64,000 nt of DNA from Lachnospiraceae bacterium (GTDB lineage Bacteria > Bacillota > Clostridia > Lachnospirales > Lachnospiraceae): contig CABJBM010000003.1 of NCBI GenBank assembly GCA_902363835.1, positions 235,610 to 299,609 of the forward strand. The letters run 5' to 3'. The notes below the pieces were generated by a model that did no database searches, was not told the DNA's origin, and saw nothing but the letters and a program-made list of their open reading frames with translations. Below, one piece after another: positions 50,763-58,297 of the stretch. The translations under genes were made by a program, and so were the position numbers. Each line of letters begins with the position of its first letter. The stretch's first letter is position 1.

Positions 50763-50818
50763 ATATGGAATATTTTACCACTTCTAATGTAATATAACAA
50801 GAAACAGGTGTTTGTCAA
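50763..50818 (-). promoter_or_regulatory. promoter of intron membrane-protein operon with 18-bp shared motif
   Basis: Minus strand -35 TTGACA (50813-50818). An 18-bp motif TGGTAAAATATTCCATAT (50763-50780) contains an extended -10 (TGGTAAAAT); TATATT at 50791-50796 is an alternative -10. The same 18 bases recur at 51611-51628. Confidence 0.65.
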
Positions 50819-50856
50819 AGTCTATTTAAAATCGACATAGTTCGACTTTTATAATT

Positions 50857-50885
50857 AGAGCCAGTTTAATGACTGGCTCTTTTGT
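50857..50885 (+). terminator. terminator-like hairpin in intron
   Basis: AGAGCCAGT and ACTGGCTCT around TTAATG, then TTTTG; plus orientation. Confidence 0.6.
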
Positions 50886-50996
50886 GTGCAAAAAGGAGTA
50901 TCATACGATACCCCCTCATCTGTGCTATAATTTTACTCTTTACTTATTTATTTTATTTTGATGATTCACTAAATTAAATATAGAAGGGACTAATAT

Positions 50997-51095
50997 ATGA
51001 AACAAAAATTGAGAACATTATTTTTTCTAACCCTTGGCTCTTTTATGGGGTATTGTATATGGTTTACTTTTGCGACACAAATAGGGATAATATAA
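50997..51095 (+). CDS. possible small membrane peptide (32 aa), convergent with coiled-coil gene
   Basis: An extended -10 (TGCTATAAT, 50923-50931) and AAGGG precede ATG 50997. MKQKLRTLFFLTLGSFMGYC… is a basic start plus one hydrophobic helix, like type I toxins or small membrane modulators. Its end overlaps the opposite-strand gene at 51064 by 32 bases. Evidence is limited to pattern and context. Confidence 0.4.
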   Translation: MKQKLRTLFFLTLGSFMGYCIWFTFATQIGII

Positions 51096-51588
51096 AATTT
51101 AAAACAGTGCGCCAATGTTCTATTCCAAGTGCAATCAACGTACAAGCTAAACCGACAAAAGCCGTTTTCCAATCCTTACCAGATAATTTACCTTCAGCTG
51201 CTTCCCGTTTTAAAGTCTCTATTTTTAATCCTGCATTAAGGTCTTCAATTGCTGAAGTTTGGATAGCAATTTTATTGTTTGCTTGTTGTAATTGTACATA
51301 TGACTTTTCAAGTTCTGATTGCAACTCGGAAATTCTTTGATTACTTTCTTTGAGTAATTGATTTGTGTTATCCATTCTATCTGTTAGGTGCTTGTCTTGC
51401 TCTTCTTTTGATATAAAAACGTTAGAATAGTCAGGCGCTTTTACTAAACCAGCCAACTGTTCTTGCATACGATTCGCTGAGTAGTTCTGAAATTCCTCTG
51501 ACATGAAGATATCTTTAGTTTTTGATTTTAAAATTGATTCTCCTTGTGGAATAATTTTTATATCATTTAATAATTTTAGTTCTTCCAT
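51064..51588 (-). CDS. coiled-coil protein with C-terminal membrane anchor, in intron (174 aa)
   Basis: ATG 51588 behind GGGGAGCGTGT. Region about 60-125 is a long coiled-coil (NTNQLLKESNQRISELQSEL, QQANNKIAIQTSAIEDL). The end FVGLACTLIALGIEHWRTVL is a membrane helix. A tail-anchored cytoplasmic coil suits a membrane-tethered exclusion or sensing protein. It carries the same 18-bp promoter motif as the membrane-protein operon and no recognised domain. Confidence 0.65.
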   Translation of the reverse strand: MEELKLLNDIKIIPQGESILKSKTKDIFMSEEFQNYSANRMQEQLAGLVKAPDYSNVFISKEEQDKHLTDRMDNTNQLLKESNQRISELQSELEKSYVQLQQANNKIAIQTSAIEDLNAGLKIETLKREAAEGKLSGKDWKTAFVGLACTLIALGIEHWRTVLNFILSLFVSQK

Positions 51589-51610
51589 ACACGCTCCCCT
51601 TTTTACCACA

Positions 51611-51628
51611 ATATGGAATATTTTACCA
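51611..51628 (-). promoter_or_regulatory. second copy of the 18-bp promoter motif
   Basis: Exact copy of TGGTAAAATATTCCATAT on the minus strand, 22 bases upstream of the ATG at 51588. TAAAAT serves as extended -10, and TTGTAA 18 bases upstream as -35. Confidence 0.6.
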
Positions 51629-51673
51629 TCCTTTAAATGATACTTACAATCAGAACGTTTATTCGATCTAGAA

Positions 51674-51715
51674 ACAAAAAAAGAATCTCCAAAAATCATA
51701 GAGATTCTTTTGCGT
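51674..51715. terminator. terminator of zinc-ribbon gene, bidirectional
   Basis: AAAGAATCTC pairs with GAGATTCTTT around an 11-nt loop. T runs follow on the minus strand (TTTTTTTG) and TTTT on the plus strand. Confidence 0.85.
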
Positions 51716-51721
51716 TAATAC

Positions 51722-52234
51722 TCAAAAATCGCTTTTACAACTATTACAATGCCACTGTTTGCTTACTTTACCAACAGAGAATATTCCAAAGAGTGCAACA
51801 CTTCCTGCCTTTGAGAAACCAGAAATTTTCTTTATATCGGTTGAGTTGCAATATGGACATTTGGGGAGATTGCTATTACTACTACTCTCCTGCTTCTGAG
51901 CCTGTCGTCCCTGCTCATATTGATTTCTGAATTGTGACATTTTAAGCTCGTATTCTATGATGTCTTTCTTATGAAGGTCAGCCATCGAATCGAGGAGCTG
52001 ACGGTTGTCGTTTGAAACATTTCCAATGGTAACATAGTCTTCTTCACTTATATCGGCCTTTAGCAACTTGCCACTACAGTATGGACAAACTGAGGTATTA
52101 CCATTACAAGATTTTTCGTATATATAACCTCTTTTAAAATTAAGACGATCGCTGGTGAAATATTGCAAATCTAGATTTCTATTATTTTCACCAGTTTCGT
52201 TACATGAATTGCAAAAATAAATGGCTTTTCCCAT
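51722..52234 (-). CDS. double zinc-ribbon protein in intron (170 aa)
   Basis: Starts MGKAIYFCNSCNETGENNRN at 52234, with GGTGGG upstream. First zinc-binding set: CNSC at the N-terminus with VCPYCSGK. Second set: KCPYCNSTDIKKISGFSKAG with a HCNSCKSDF end, a zinc-ribbon widespread in bacterial and phage hypothetical proteins, with a short hydrophobic SVALFGIFSVG between. The middle is helical and Gln-rich. A DNA/RNA-binding or assembly role is possible; no known function. Confidence 0.65.
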   Translation of the reverse strand: MGKAIYFCNSCNETGENNRNLDLQYFTSDRLNFKRGYIYEKSCNGNTSVCPYCSGKLLKADISEEDYVTIGNVSNDNRQLLDSMADLHKKDIIEYELKMSQFRNQYEQGRQAQKQESSSNSNLPKCPYCNSTDIKKISGFSKAGSVALFGIFSVGKVSKQWHCNSCKSDF

Positions 52235-52330
52235 ATTAATCCCACCTACTATATTTTGTGTAAATTCTACCATTAATATATAGTTATTGCAAGTAATTAT
52301 ATATTATGTTTTTTATTCACTGTTTAATCG

Positions 52331-55300
52331 CTCGCAAACTATAATAGTGAAGCAAAGTTCAAGATTTCATGGTTTGACGCATTTAGAACTCAGGCCTACG
52401 AGATTACAGATGAAGTAAGTGGAATATTTGATAAAATTGAAAAAATATCTCCTGATAGTTTAAATGATATTACTACTAGAGGTTGGCAACCATTTATTGA
52501 ACAAAATAAAATTGCCGACGAAACCTTAACCAAATTCCTTAACGATGCAAATCAAACAGATAAATCACTTGAAGCATTTAAACAGTACCCAGATGTTGTA
52601 AATAAAACGGGTAAAGCTTTTAATTTTGCTGCTCTGGGAGCCAAGGCTTTTAATATGGCATTGAATGCAGCAATTATGTTTGCCGTTGTCAAAGGAATTG
52701 AATTAGCAGCGAAAGCAATAGATAATTATGTCCACAGTAATGAAATAGCAATTAGTAAGGCAAGTGAATTAAAATCAGCATTTGAATCTAGCATTTCAAC
52801 GATTAATGAACATCAAAGCACTTTAGACTCTTTGAGCAGTAGATTTACAGAATTATCAAATGGTGTCGATGATTATGGAAATAACGTATCTCTTACCAAG
52901 GAACAGATGAAGGAATATAGTGGACTTGTCAAAGACTTGATTGCAATTAATCCAGCTTTGGTAAAAGGATATGATGCAGAGAATCAGGCAATCATTGACA
53001 AAAACACTGCATTAGAAGATACTGTTGCCCTTCTGGAACGAGAACGTGAACTAGAACTAGAGAAAGCAACCTCCACAAGCAATCTAAAGACAATTGGAGA
53101 GGGTGCAGTAGCTAAACGTAATGAACTTCTGGGATCGGATTTTACTGGACAGTTTAGTTCTTATGATTTAGATACAGTCTCTGGGCAAGCTGTTCGTTTT
53201 GGAACTGAGGCAGCAAAGGTTTTTGACGATGAATCAATAAAAGCATTTTATGATTATACAAATTCAAAACCTTCTGAGAAAATGTATGGCAAAAGTGATT
53301 GGTTGAAAACGTTTGGGTTCGATGTGTCAGATGAAAATGTTGATTTAGATATAGAGGGATATTTGCAGAGAAATATTGATACTTTCTCGAAGAATATGGA
53401 CGAAATACTGATAAAGGCAAATATTGACCCAAGTTCCGACCAAGCAAAGAATTTGAAATTATATGTCCAGGAGTGGCAAACTCTTAATTCTGAACTCGAA
53501 ACCATTGATTCAAGTTATATTGATGAACATTTACAGAAGATTCCTCAATTGGTGAGTGGATATGACGCATTAACAAATTCGCAGAAATCATTTATAAATG
53601 AATATATCAGGAATGGATTTAGTGCTTATGATTTAGAAAATGATGCTGTAAAGGTAAAGTCTTCAATAACGGGCATGGTTGAAAGTATCTCAGACGATCC
53701 TAAGATTAAAAATAAAATTAATGATTTGTTTGCTCTAAATGCAAAGGATTTAAACGTTACCGATTATGCAGATCAATACAATCAAATTTTAGATGGAATT
53801 ATTTCAGATTTGAACTTATCTGATTCAGATGCAAATAAATTACGTGTTAATCTAACTATAGACGCAGATCATTTACAAGAAAAATTCGATAATGCCATAG
53901 CTTCAGCAAAGGAAAAATTTGATGGCAATGATCTTACTCAATTCTTCGCAGATAATTCTATTAATACATCAGAAGAAATTGATGCATGGTTGGAAATTGC
54001 GCAAGCGGCTAATAGTGCAACAGAAGCAGAAAAGCTGTATTTAGAGGAATTAGAAAAAGGTAAAGAAAAAGCTAAGTCTTTTGTATCTGAATTTTCAAAT
54101 CTCCCAGTAGATAAAATTGAGAAATACATTTCCTTGCTTAATTCTGGTGACATGACTGAGGGTAACATATCTTCATTTACAGAACTGAAAGACCTTATGT
54201 CTCAGACTGGTATGAGTGCCGAAGGTGCTGCTAAAGCATTAAAGGATTATGCGGATGGATATACCCTGTCTACAGATTTAATTTCTAACATGCAAGGCGC
54301 ATATAATCTTTTAAAGAATGTTGGTGAACAATACAAAAAGACTGGACTGATTGGACTTTCATCACTTGAATCAATTGTCAAACAGTACCCCCAATTACGT
54401 ACAGCGGTTAATGAGTATGTAAATGGTTTGATTAGCGCCGAAGATATGATGGCTCAGCTTCAGACTGCCTACGATAATGACGCTATTGCATTTAGGTCTG
54501 CAATGGCCTATAAGTTGTCAGGAAATGAAGACTTTTTCACTACGATTGTTAATAACAATCAATCACTGTTTGATGATTTAAGTAAAGCCTATGGTTTAGA
54601 TGTTGAGAACTGGAAAACCATGGCACAAGCTAAAGCTGAAATTGACCAGAAGTTAATTCAAAGTTTATCCTCTGCATGGTCTAAGTATTATAATATCGTA
54701 TTTGACTCTGTTACTGGACTGGCTAGTCTTGATGGAATGGATTTAAGTCGTGCTGGCTCCCATGGTGTGACTGTTAGTCAAGAACAACAAGAGGCATGGT
54801 CTGCCGCTACTAAGCAAGCCAACAAGTATAATCAGATTATTAATAAATTGAACGAAGCTGCTAGTATACAGGTTGAAACTCCTGACTTTGGTGGAATAGG
54901 CTCTGTTGGGTCAAAATCTGGCTCAAAAAAGGACAAAAAAGATTTTTCCGAAGTATTTGACTGGGTGGAAACTACAATTAAACGAGTAGACGAAAAGATC
55001 CAAGACATCCAGAATAAAATTTCTGACACATCAAATTGGAAGCCTAAAAATACTCTTACAGATACAGCTATTGACGAAATGGCAAATAGGCTAACTGCCT
55101 TACAATCACAGTTTGATACATACCAGAAGAAGGCAGATTCTTACAACCTCTCTCCCACTTACATAGACAAAATCAAAAATGGTACTCTTGAAATTGAAAC
55201 TGTTACTGATGAAGTAATTGCAAATAATATCAAAGGTTATCAGGAATGGTACAATAAGGCTGAAGATGTTCGCAAGAAGATAGATGAAACAAAAAAGACT

Positions 55301-57406
55301 TTGAAAGAACTTGCTCAGACCAAGCTTGATAATATAATCAATGATTTTGACAGTCTTGTTTCACTCATGAATAAGTATACTACGTATAGTAACAACCTTC
55401 TGAGTCTTCAAAAGGAATTGGGAGAATCTATTACTAAAGCGGATTATAAACAGCTGATAAATCAACAGGAAGCAATTTATAAGCAATTGCAGAGTAAGTA
55501 TAATTCTCTATCCAATGAATTGTCAAAAGCAGTAAGTAAAGGAACTATCAAAGTAGGTTCTGAGGAGTGGAGAAAGTACAATGAAGAGTTAATTGCTGTA
55601 AATTCCTCTATGAATGATGCCGTATCTTCAATGAACGATTTCAGAAAAGCTCTAATCAATTTGCCATTTGAGGAATTAGAGAGGATTACTAGTGCGCTTG
55701 ATAGAATTAATAATGGAATTAGCACGATGTCTGATCTAATTGGCGACGATGGACTTTTAGATGGAGGAATGCTTACGTCTAAGGGTCTTGCTAAAATTGC
55801 ATTATTAGGACAACAGTATGCCAATGCTAAACAGCAAGCAGCCGATTATGAAGAGGCTATTAATGCTATTAATGAGATGTATGAAAACGGTTCGCTCACA
55901 CAGGCCGAATATAACGAAAAACTCAATGAATATACCAATGCTCAATTATCAGCAGTAAAAGCTACGAAAGAAGCCGAGCAAGCTATCTTGCAGTTTAGGT
56001 ATAATGCAATCCAGGCACAGATAGATGATATGAATAATTTAATTGCTGCCAAGAAGAAAGCATTACAGACAGAAAAGGAATATCAGGATTATCTTGAAAG
56101 TATTAGTGAAAAACAGACTGACATTAATAATTTACAGGCAAAAATTGATGAACTGTCATTATCTACCGATAGGAAAGATATTGCACAGAGATTGCAGCTG
56201 GAACAGCAATTATCCGATGCTAAGAAAAATTTATCCAAGACACAAGCTGACTATGCTTATGATAAAACTCTTGAAAGCCTAGATAAGCAGGCAGAGGACT
56301 ATCAGGATGCAAAGAAAAAGGAACTAGAGGAGCTTAAGTCAAACACTGATGCACAAAAGAAAGTAATAGAAGAATATCTTGGACAAGTAAAGGATAACTA
56401 CAAGACAGTTTATAACACTCTGACTAAGTATGGAACAGATTATAATGTTACCATGACAAGCGAATTAACTTCTCCATGGGAGTCCGCCAACAGCGCCGTA
56501 TCTACTTTTAAAGATGCTGTATCAGATGCCATTTCACAGATTAATATTGATATTGCTAATATTGACCTGTCAAGACTTACAGAATTAGTAAGTACCATGC
56601 AAGGATTCTCTGCAAACGGAAACGGTTCAGCTTCATTTGAGGATATTACCGGCTCTGGAACGTGGCAAAAGAACTCTAAGGGCTGGTGGTATGGAGCTTC
56701 TAATGATGATTACGCTTCTGACGGAATCTACACCATTGGAGGTAAACAGTATAACTTCAATGAAGATGGTTATATGAAAACTGGTTGGGACGATAGCAAT
56801 GGTGACTGGCGGTATTTTGAGCCTGAGAATGGTCAAATGGTTAAATCTGCTTGGAGAAAGTCAAAAGACGGTAAAGACTACTATCTGAAATCTGATGGTA
56901 CTATGGCTACAGATATGGCTATTAAGGCAAAAGATGGCAACGGGTATTATTATGTTGATGACAGCGGTGTATGGGACGGAAAAACAATACCCTATGATGA
57001 TGTGAAAAAGAGAAATATCACTGTTGGATATAAAAGTGGTACTACTAATTCTAAGCCAGGATTAAAATATGTTAACGAAGATGGGCCAGAATTAATAGTT
57101 GCTAGAAACGGTACTGTTCTCAATTCAGTAGGTGGAGATACCATCTTTACAAAGAATATGACTGATAAGCTATGGGATTTTGCTATTGATCCAAGCAAGT
57201 TTGTGTTGGCTAATATGCCGAAGTATGATTATAGGGCAATGGCTATGGCTAATCGAAACAACGTTTCTATGAATATCGATAGTCCGCTACTTGTAGTGCA
57301 GGGTAACGCAGATAAAGAAGTATTAACTCAAATGAATGAAAGACTAGATACTTTCATTAAAAAGGAAATACCTCAGAAAATGATGGAAATGTCAAAACAG
57401 CATTAA
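52331..57406 (+). CDS. tape measure protein, exon 2 (1,691 aa)
   Basis: Begins LANYNSEAKFKISWFDAFRT in the frame of exon 1; the first ATG is not until 52655. A hydrophobic segment (GAKAFNMALNAAIMFAVVKG) and long helical coils follow (TQLSSA… regions between 53000 and 56500). Near the C-terminus (about 56650-56990) are choline-binding-type repeats: SKGWWYGASNDDYASDGIYT, GGKQYNFNEDGYMKTGWDD, SNGDWRYFEPENGQMVKSAW. The final 100 residues are helical. Wall-binding repeats in a tape measure suggest contact with the cell wall during DNA entry. Confidence 0.85.
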   Translation, partial: LANYNSEAKFKISWFDAFRTQAYEITDEVSGIFDKIEKISPDSLNDITTRGWQPFIEQNKIADETLTKFLNDANQTDKSLEAFKQYPDVVNKTGKAFNFAALGAKAFNMALNAAIMFAVVKGIELAAKAIDNYVHSNEIAISKASELKSAFESSISTINEHQSTLDSLSSRFTELSNGVDDYGNNVSLTKEQMKEYSGLVKDLIAINPALVKGYDAENQAIIDKNTALEDTVALLERERELELEKATSTSNLKTIGEGAVAKRNELLGSDFTGQFSSYDLDTVSGQAVRFGTEAAKVFDDESIKAFYDYTNSKPSEKMYGKSDWLKTFGFDVSDENVDLDIEGYLQRNIDTFSKNMDEILIKANIDPSSDQAKNLKLYVQEWQTLNSELETIDSSYIDEHLQKIPQLVSGYDALTNSQKSFINEYIRNGFSAYDLENDAVKVKSSITGMVESISDDPKIKNKINDLFALNAKDLNVTDYADQYNQILDGIISDLNLSDSDANKLRVNLTIDADHLQEKFDNAIASAKEKFDGNDLTQFFADNSINTSEEIDAWLEIAQAANSATEAEKLYLEELEKGKEKAKSFVSEFSNLPVDKIEKYISLLNSGDMTEGNISSFTELKDLMSQTGMSAEGAAKALKDYADGYTLSTDLISNMQGAYNLLKNVGEQYKKTGLIGLSSLESIVKQYPQLRTAVNEYVNGLISAEDMMAQLQTAYDNDAIAFRSAMAYKLSGNEDFFTTIVNNNQSLFDDLSKAYGLDVENWKTMAQAKAEIDQKLIQSLSSAWSKYYNIVFDSVTGLASLDGMDLSRAGSHGVTVSQEQQEAWSAATKQANKYNQIINKLNEAASIQVETPDFGGIGSVGSKSGSKKDKKDFSEVFDWVETTIKRVDEKIQDIQNKISDTSNWKPKNTLTDTAIDEMANRLTALQSQFDTYQKKADSYNLSPTYIDKIKNGTLEIETVTDEVIANNIKGYQEWYNKAEDVRKKIDETKKTLKELAQTKLDNIINDFDSLVSLMNKYTTYSNNLLSLQKELGESITKADYKQLINQQEAIYKQLQSKYNSLSNELSKAVSKGTIKVGSEEWRKYNEELIAVNSSMNDAVSSMNDFRKALINLPFEELERITSALDRINNGISTMSDLIGDDGLLDGGMLTSKGLAKIALLGQQYANAKQQAADYEEAINAINEMYENGSLTQAEYNEKLNEYTNAQLSAVKATKEAEQAILQFRYNAIQAQIDDMNNLIAAKKKALQTEKEYQDYLESISEKQTDINNLQAKIDELSLSTDRKDIAQRLQLEQQLSDAKKNLSKTQADYAYDKTLESLDKQAEDYQDAKKKELEELKSNTDAQKKVIEEYLGQVKDNYKTVYNTLTKYGTDYNVTMTSELTSPWESANSAVSTFKDAVSDAISQINIDIANIDLSRLTELVSTMQGFSANGNGSASFEDITGSGTWQKNSKGWWYGASNDDYASDGIYTIGGKQYNFNEDGYMKTGWDDSNGDWRYFEPENGQMVKSAWRKSKDGKDYYLKSDGTMATDMAIKAKDGNGYYYVDDSGVWDGKTIPYDDVKKRNITVGYKSGTTNSKPGLKYVNEDGPELIVARNGTVLNSVGGDTIFTKNMTDKLWDFAIDPSKFVLANMPKYDYRAMAMANRNNVSMNIDSPLLVVQGNADKEVLTQMNERLDTFIKKEIPQKMMEMSKQH

Positions 57407-57411
57407 ATGTG

Positions 57412-57446
57412 GAGAGCATCTTAATTGATGCTCTCTTTATTAAATT
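57412..57446 (+). terminator. Rho-independent terminator
   Basis: GAGAGCATC and GATGCTCTC around TTAATT, followed by TTTATT. Confidence 0.75.
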
Positions 57447-57508
57447 GGACGCAAAGCCTATACTGTGGCTTCTTATAATAAAAAATCAAATTGGAAGGAG
57501 GTTTTAAA

Positions 57509-58297
57509 TTGCATAGTTTATTTACATTTGGTGAAAACAGTAGCGATGAATTCGGAGTAATTGCAGTATATTTTGAAAATAATAAATACCAAGGATTATA
57601 CAGTGGTCAGTCTACAGAATTAGTAACCGATAAATCTGCGCAATCTTTAGAATGGGAAATCATATCGCAGAATTATGATAAGCCAATGGAATTTACATTT
57701 CAAATCATAAATTCTGATGGGTCTCCTATGAGCCAGGAACAGCAACGTGCATTATCAAAATGGCTATGTAAACGAGGCGTGTATAATTGGCTATACATTC
57801 AAGATGAATATTATTCTGACATTTGGATTCGTTGCAACATCAATCAACCGCAAGTATGGGCGGTAAATGACACGGTAGGTATGCAATTTACTGTTACTAC
57901 TTCTTCTGCTATAGCATTTTCAGAAGAACATGAATACTACTTCTCTCTCACTGATGACAATAAAACCATTAATGACTTATATATAGTCAACGATGAGGAA
58001 GTTCATATATTTCCATATATAGAAATTACTATATTGAAGTCCGGTAATCTTGAAATAAGCAATAGTCAAGAAATCGATTCAGAGTATGTTATGAAAATCA
58101 AGAATGTAAGTATTGGTGAAAAAATCGTATTAACTCCAGATGGTATAATTTCTTCTTCTATTGTCAAACACGATGTATTGAATGATTCTAATTTAAAATG
58201 GCTTAGATTTTATGACGGCAGCAATGTACTTACTTTTAATCTTCCTTGCGAAGGTGTTATTAAATACAGAGAATATAGAAAGTTGGTGGCGTTTTAA
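57509..58297 (+). CDS. distal tail (Dit-like) protein
   Basis: 262 aa. TTG 57509 lies after GGAAGGAGGTTTTAAA; the longer frame to 57491 begins inside that site. HSLFTFGENSSDEFGVIAVY and SLEWEIISQNYDKPMEFTFQ are typical opening strands of Dit, and TVGMQFTVTTSSAIAFSEEH lies in the galectin-like part. It forms the ring joining tail tube and baseplate. Overlaps the next gene by one base. Confidence 0.8.
   Translation: MHSLFTFGENSSDEFGVIAVYFENNKYQGLYSGQSTELVTDKSAQSLEWEIISQNYDKPMEFTFQIINSDGSPMSQEQQRALSKWLCKRGVYNWLYIQDEYYSDIWIRCNINQPQVWAVNDTVGMQFTVTTSSAIAFSEEHEYYFSLTDDNKTINDLYIVNDEEVHIFPYIEITILKSGNLEISNSQEIDSEYVMKIKNVSIGEKIVLTPDGIISSSIVKHDVLNDSNLKWLRFYDGSNVLTFNLPCEGVIKYREYRKLVAF

Larger units (their letters stand above)
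49376..52330 (+). other. group I self-splicing intron interrupting the tape measure gene, with cargo genes
   Basis: The upstream exon ends CTTGGGT (49369-49375), pairing with the guide GCTCAAG (49410-49416) and giving the typical U.G at the splice site. Further pieces: P7 GACTCT (about 49598) with AGAGTC (about 49646), P8 CGTGGAAT/ATTTCATG, P9 TTGTC-GTAA-GACAA, and P9.1 ATCGC/GCGAT. The intron ends with G at 52330. Exon 2 then restores the frame exactly (AKSLG joined to LANYNSEAK). The core takes about 480 bases; the other 2.5 kb carries unrelated genes and no endonuclease. Confidence 0.75.

Noticed and set aside
52655..57406. Independent second tape measure gene starting at ATG 52655
   Set aside because: The coding frame extends upstream to 52331 without a ribosome site, and joins exon 1 in frame.
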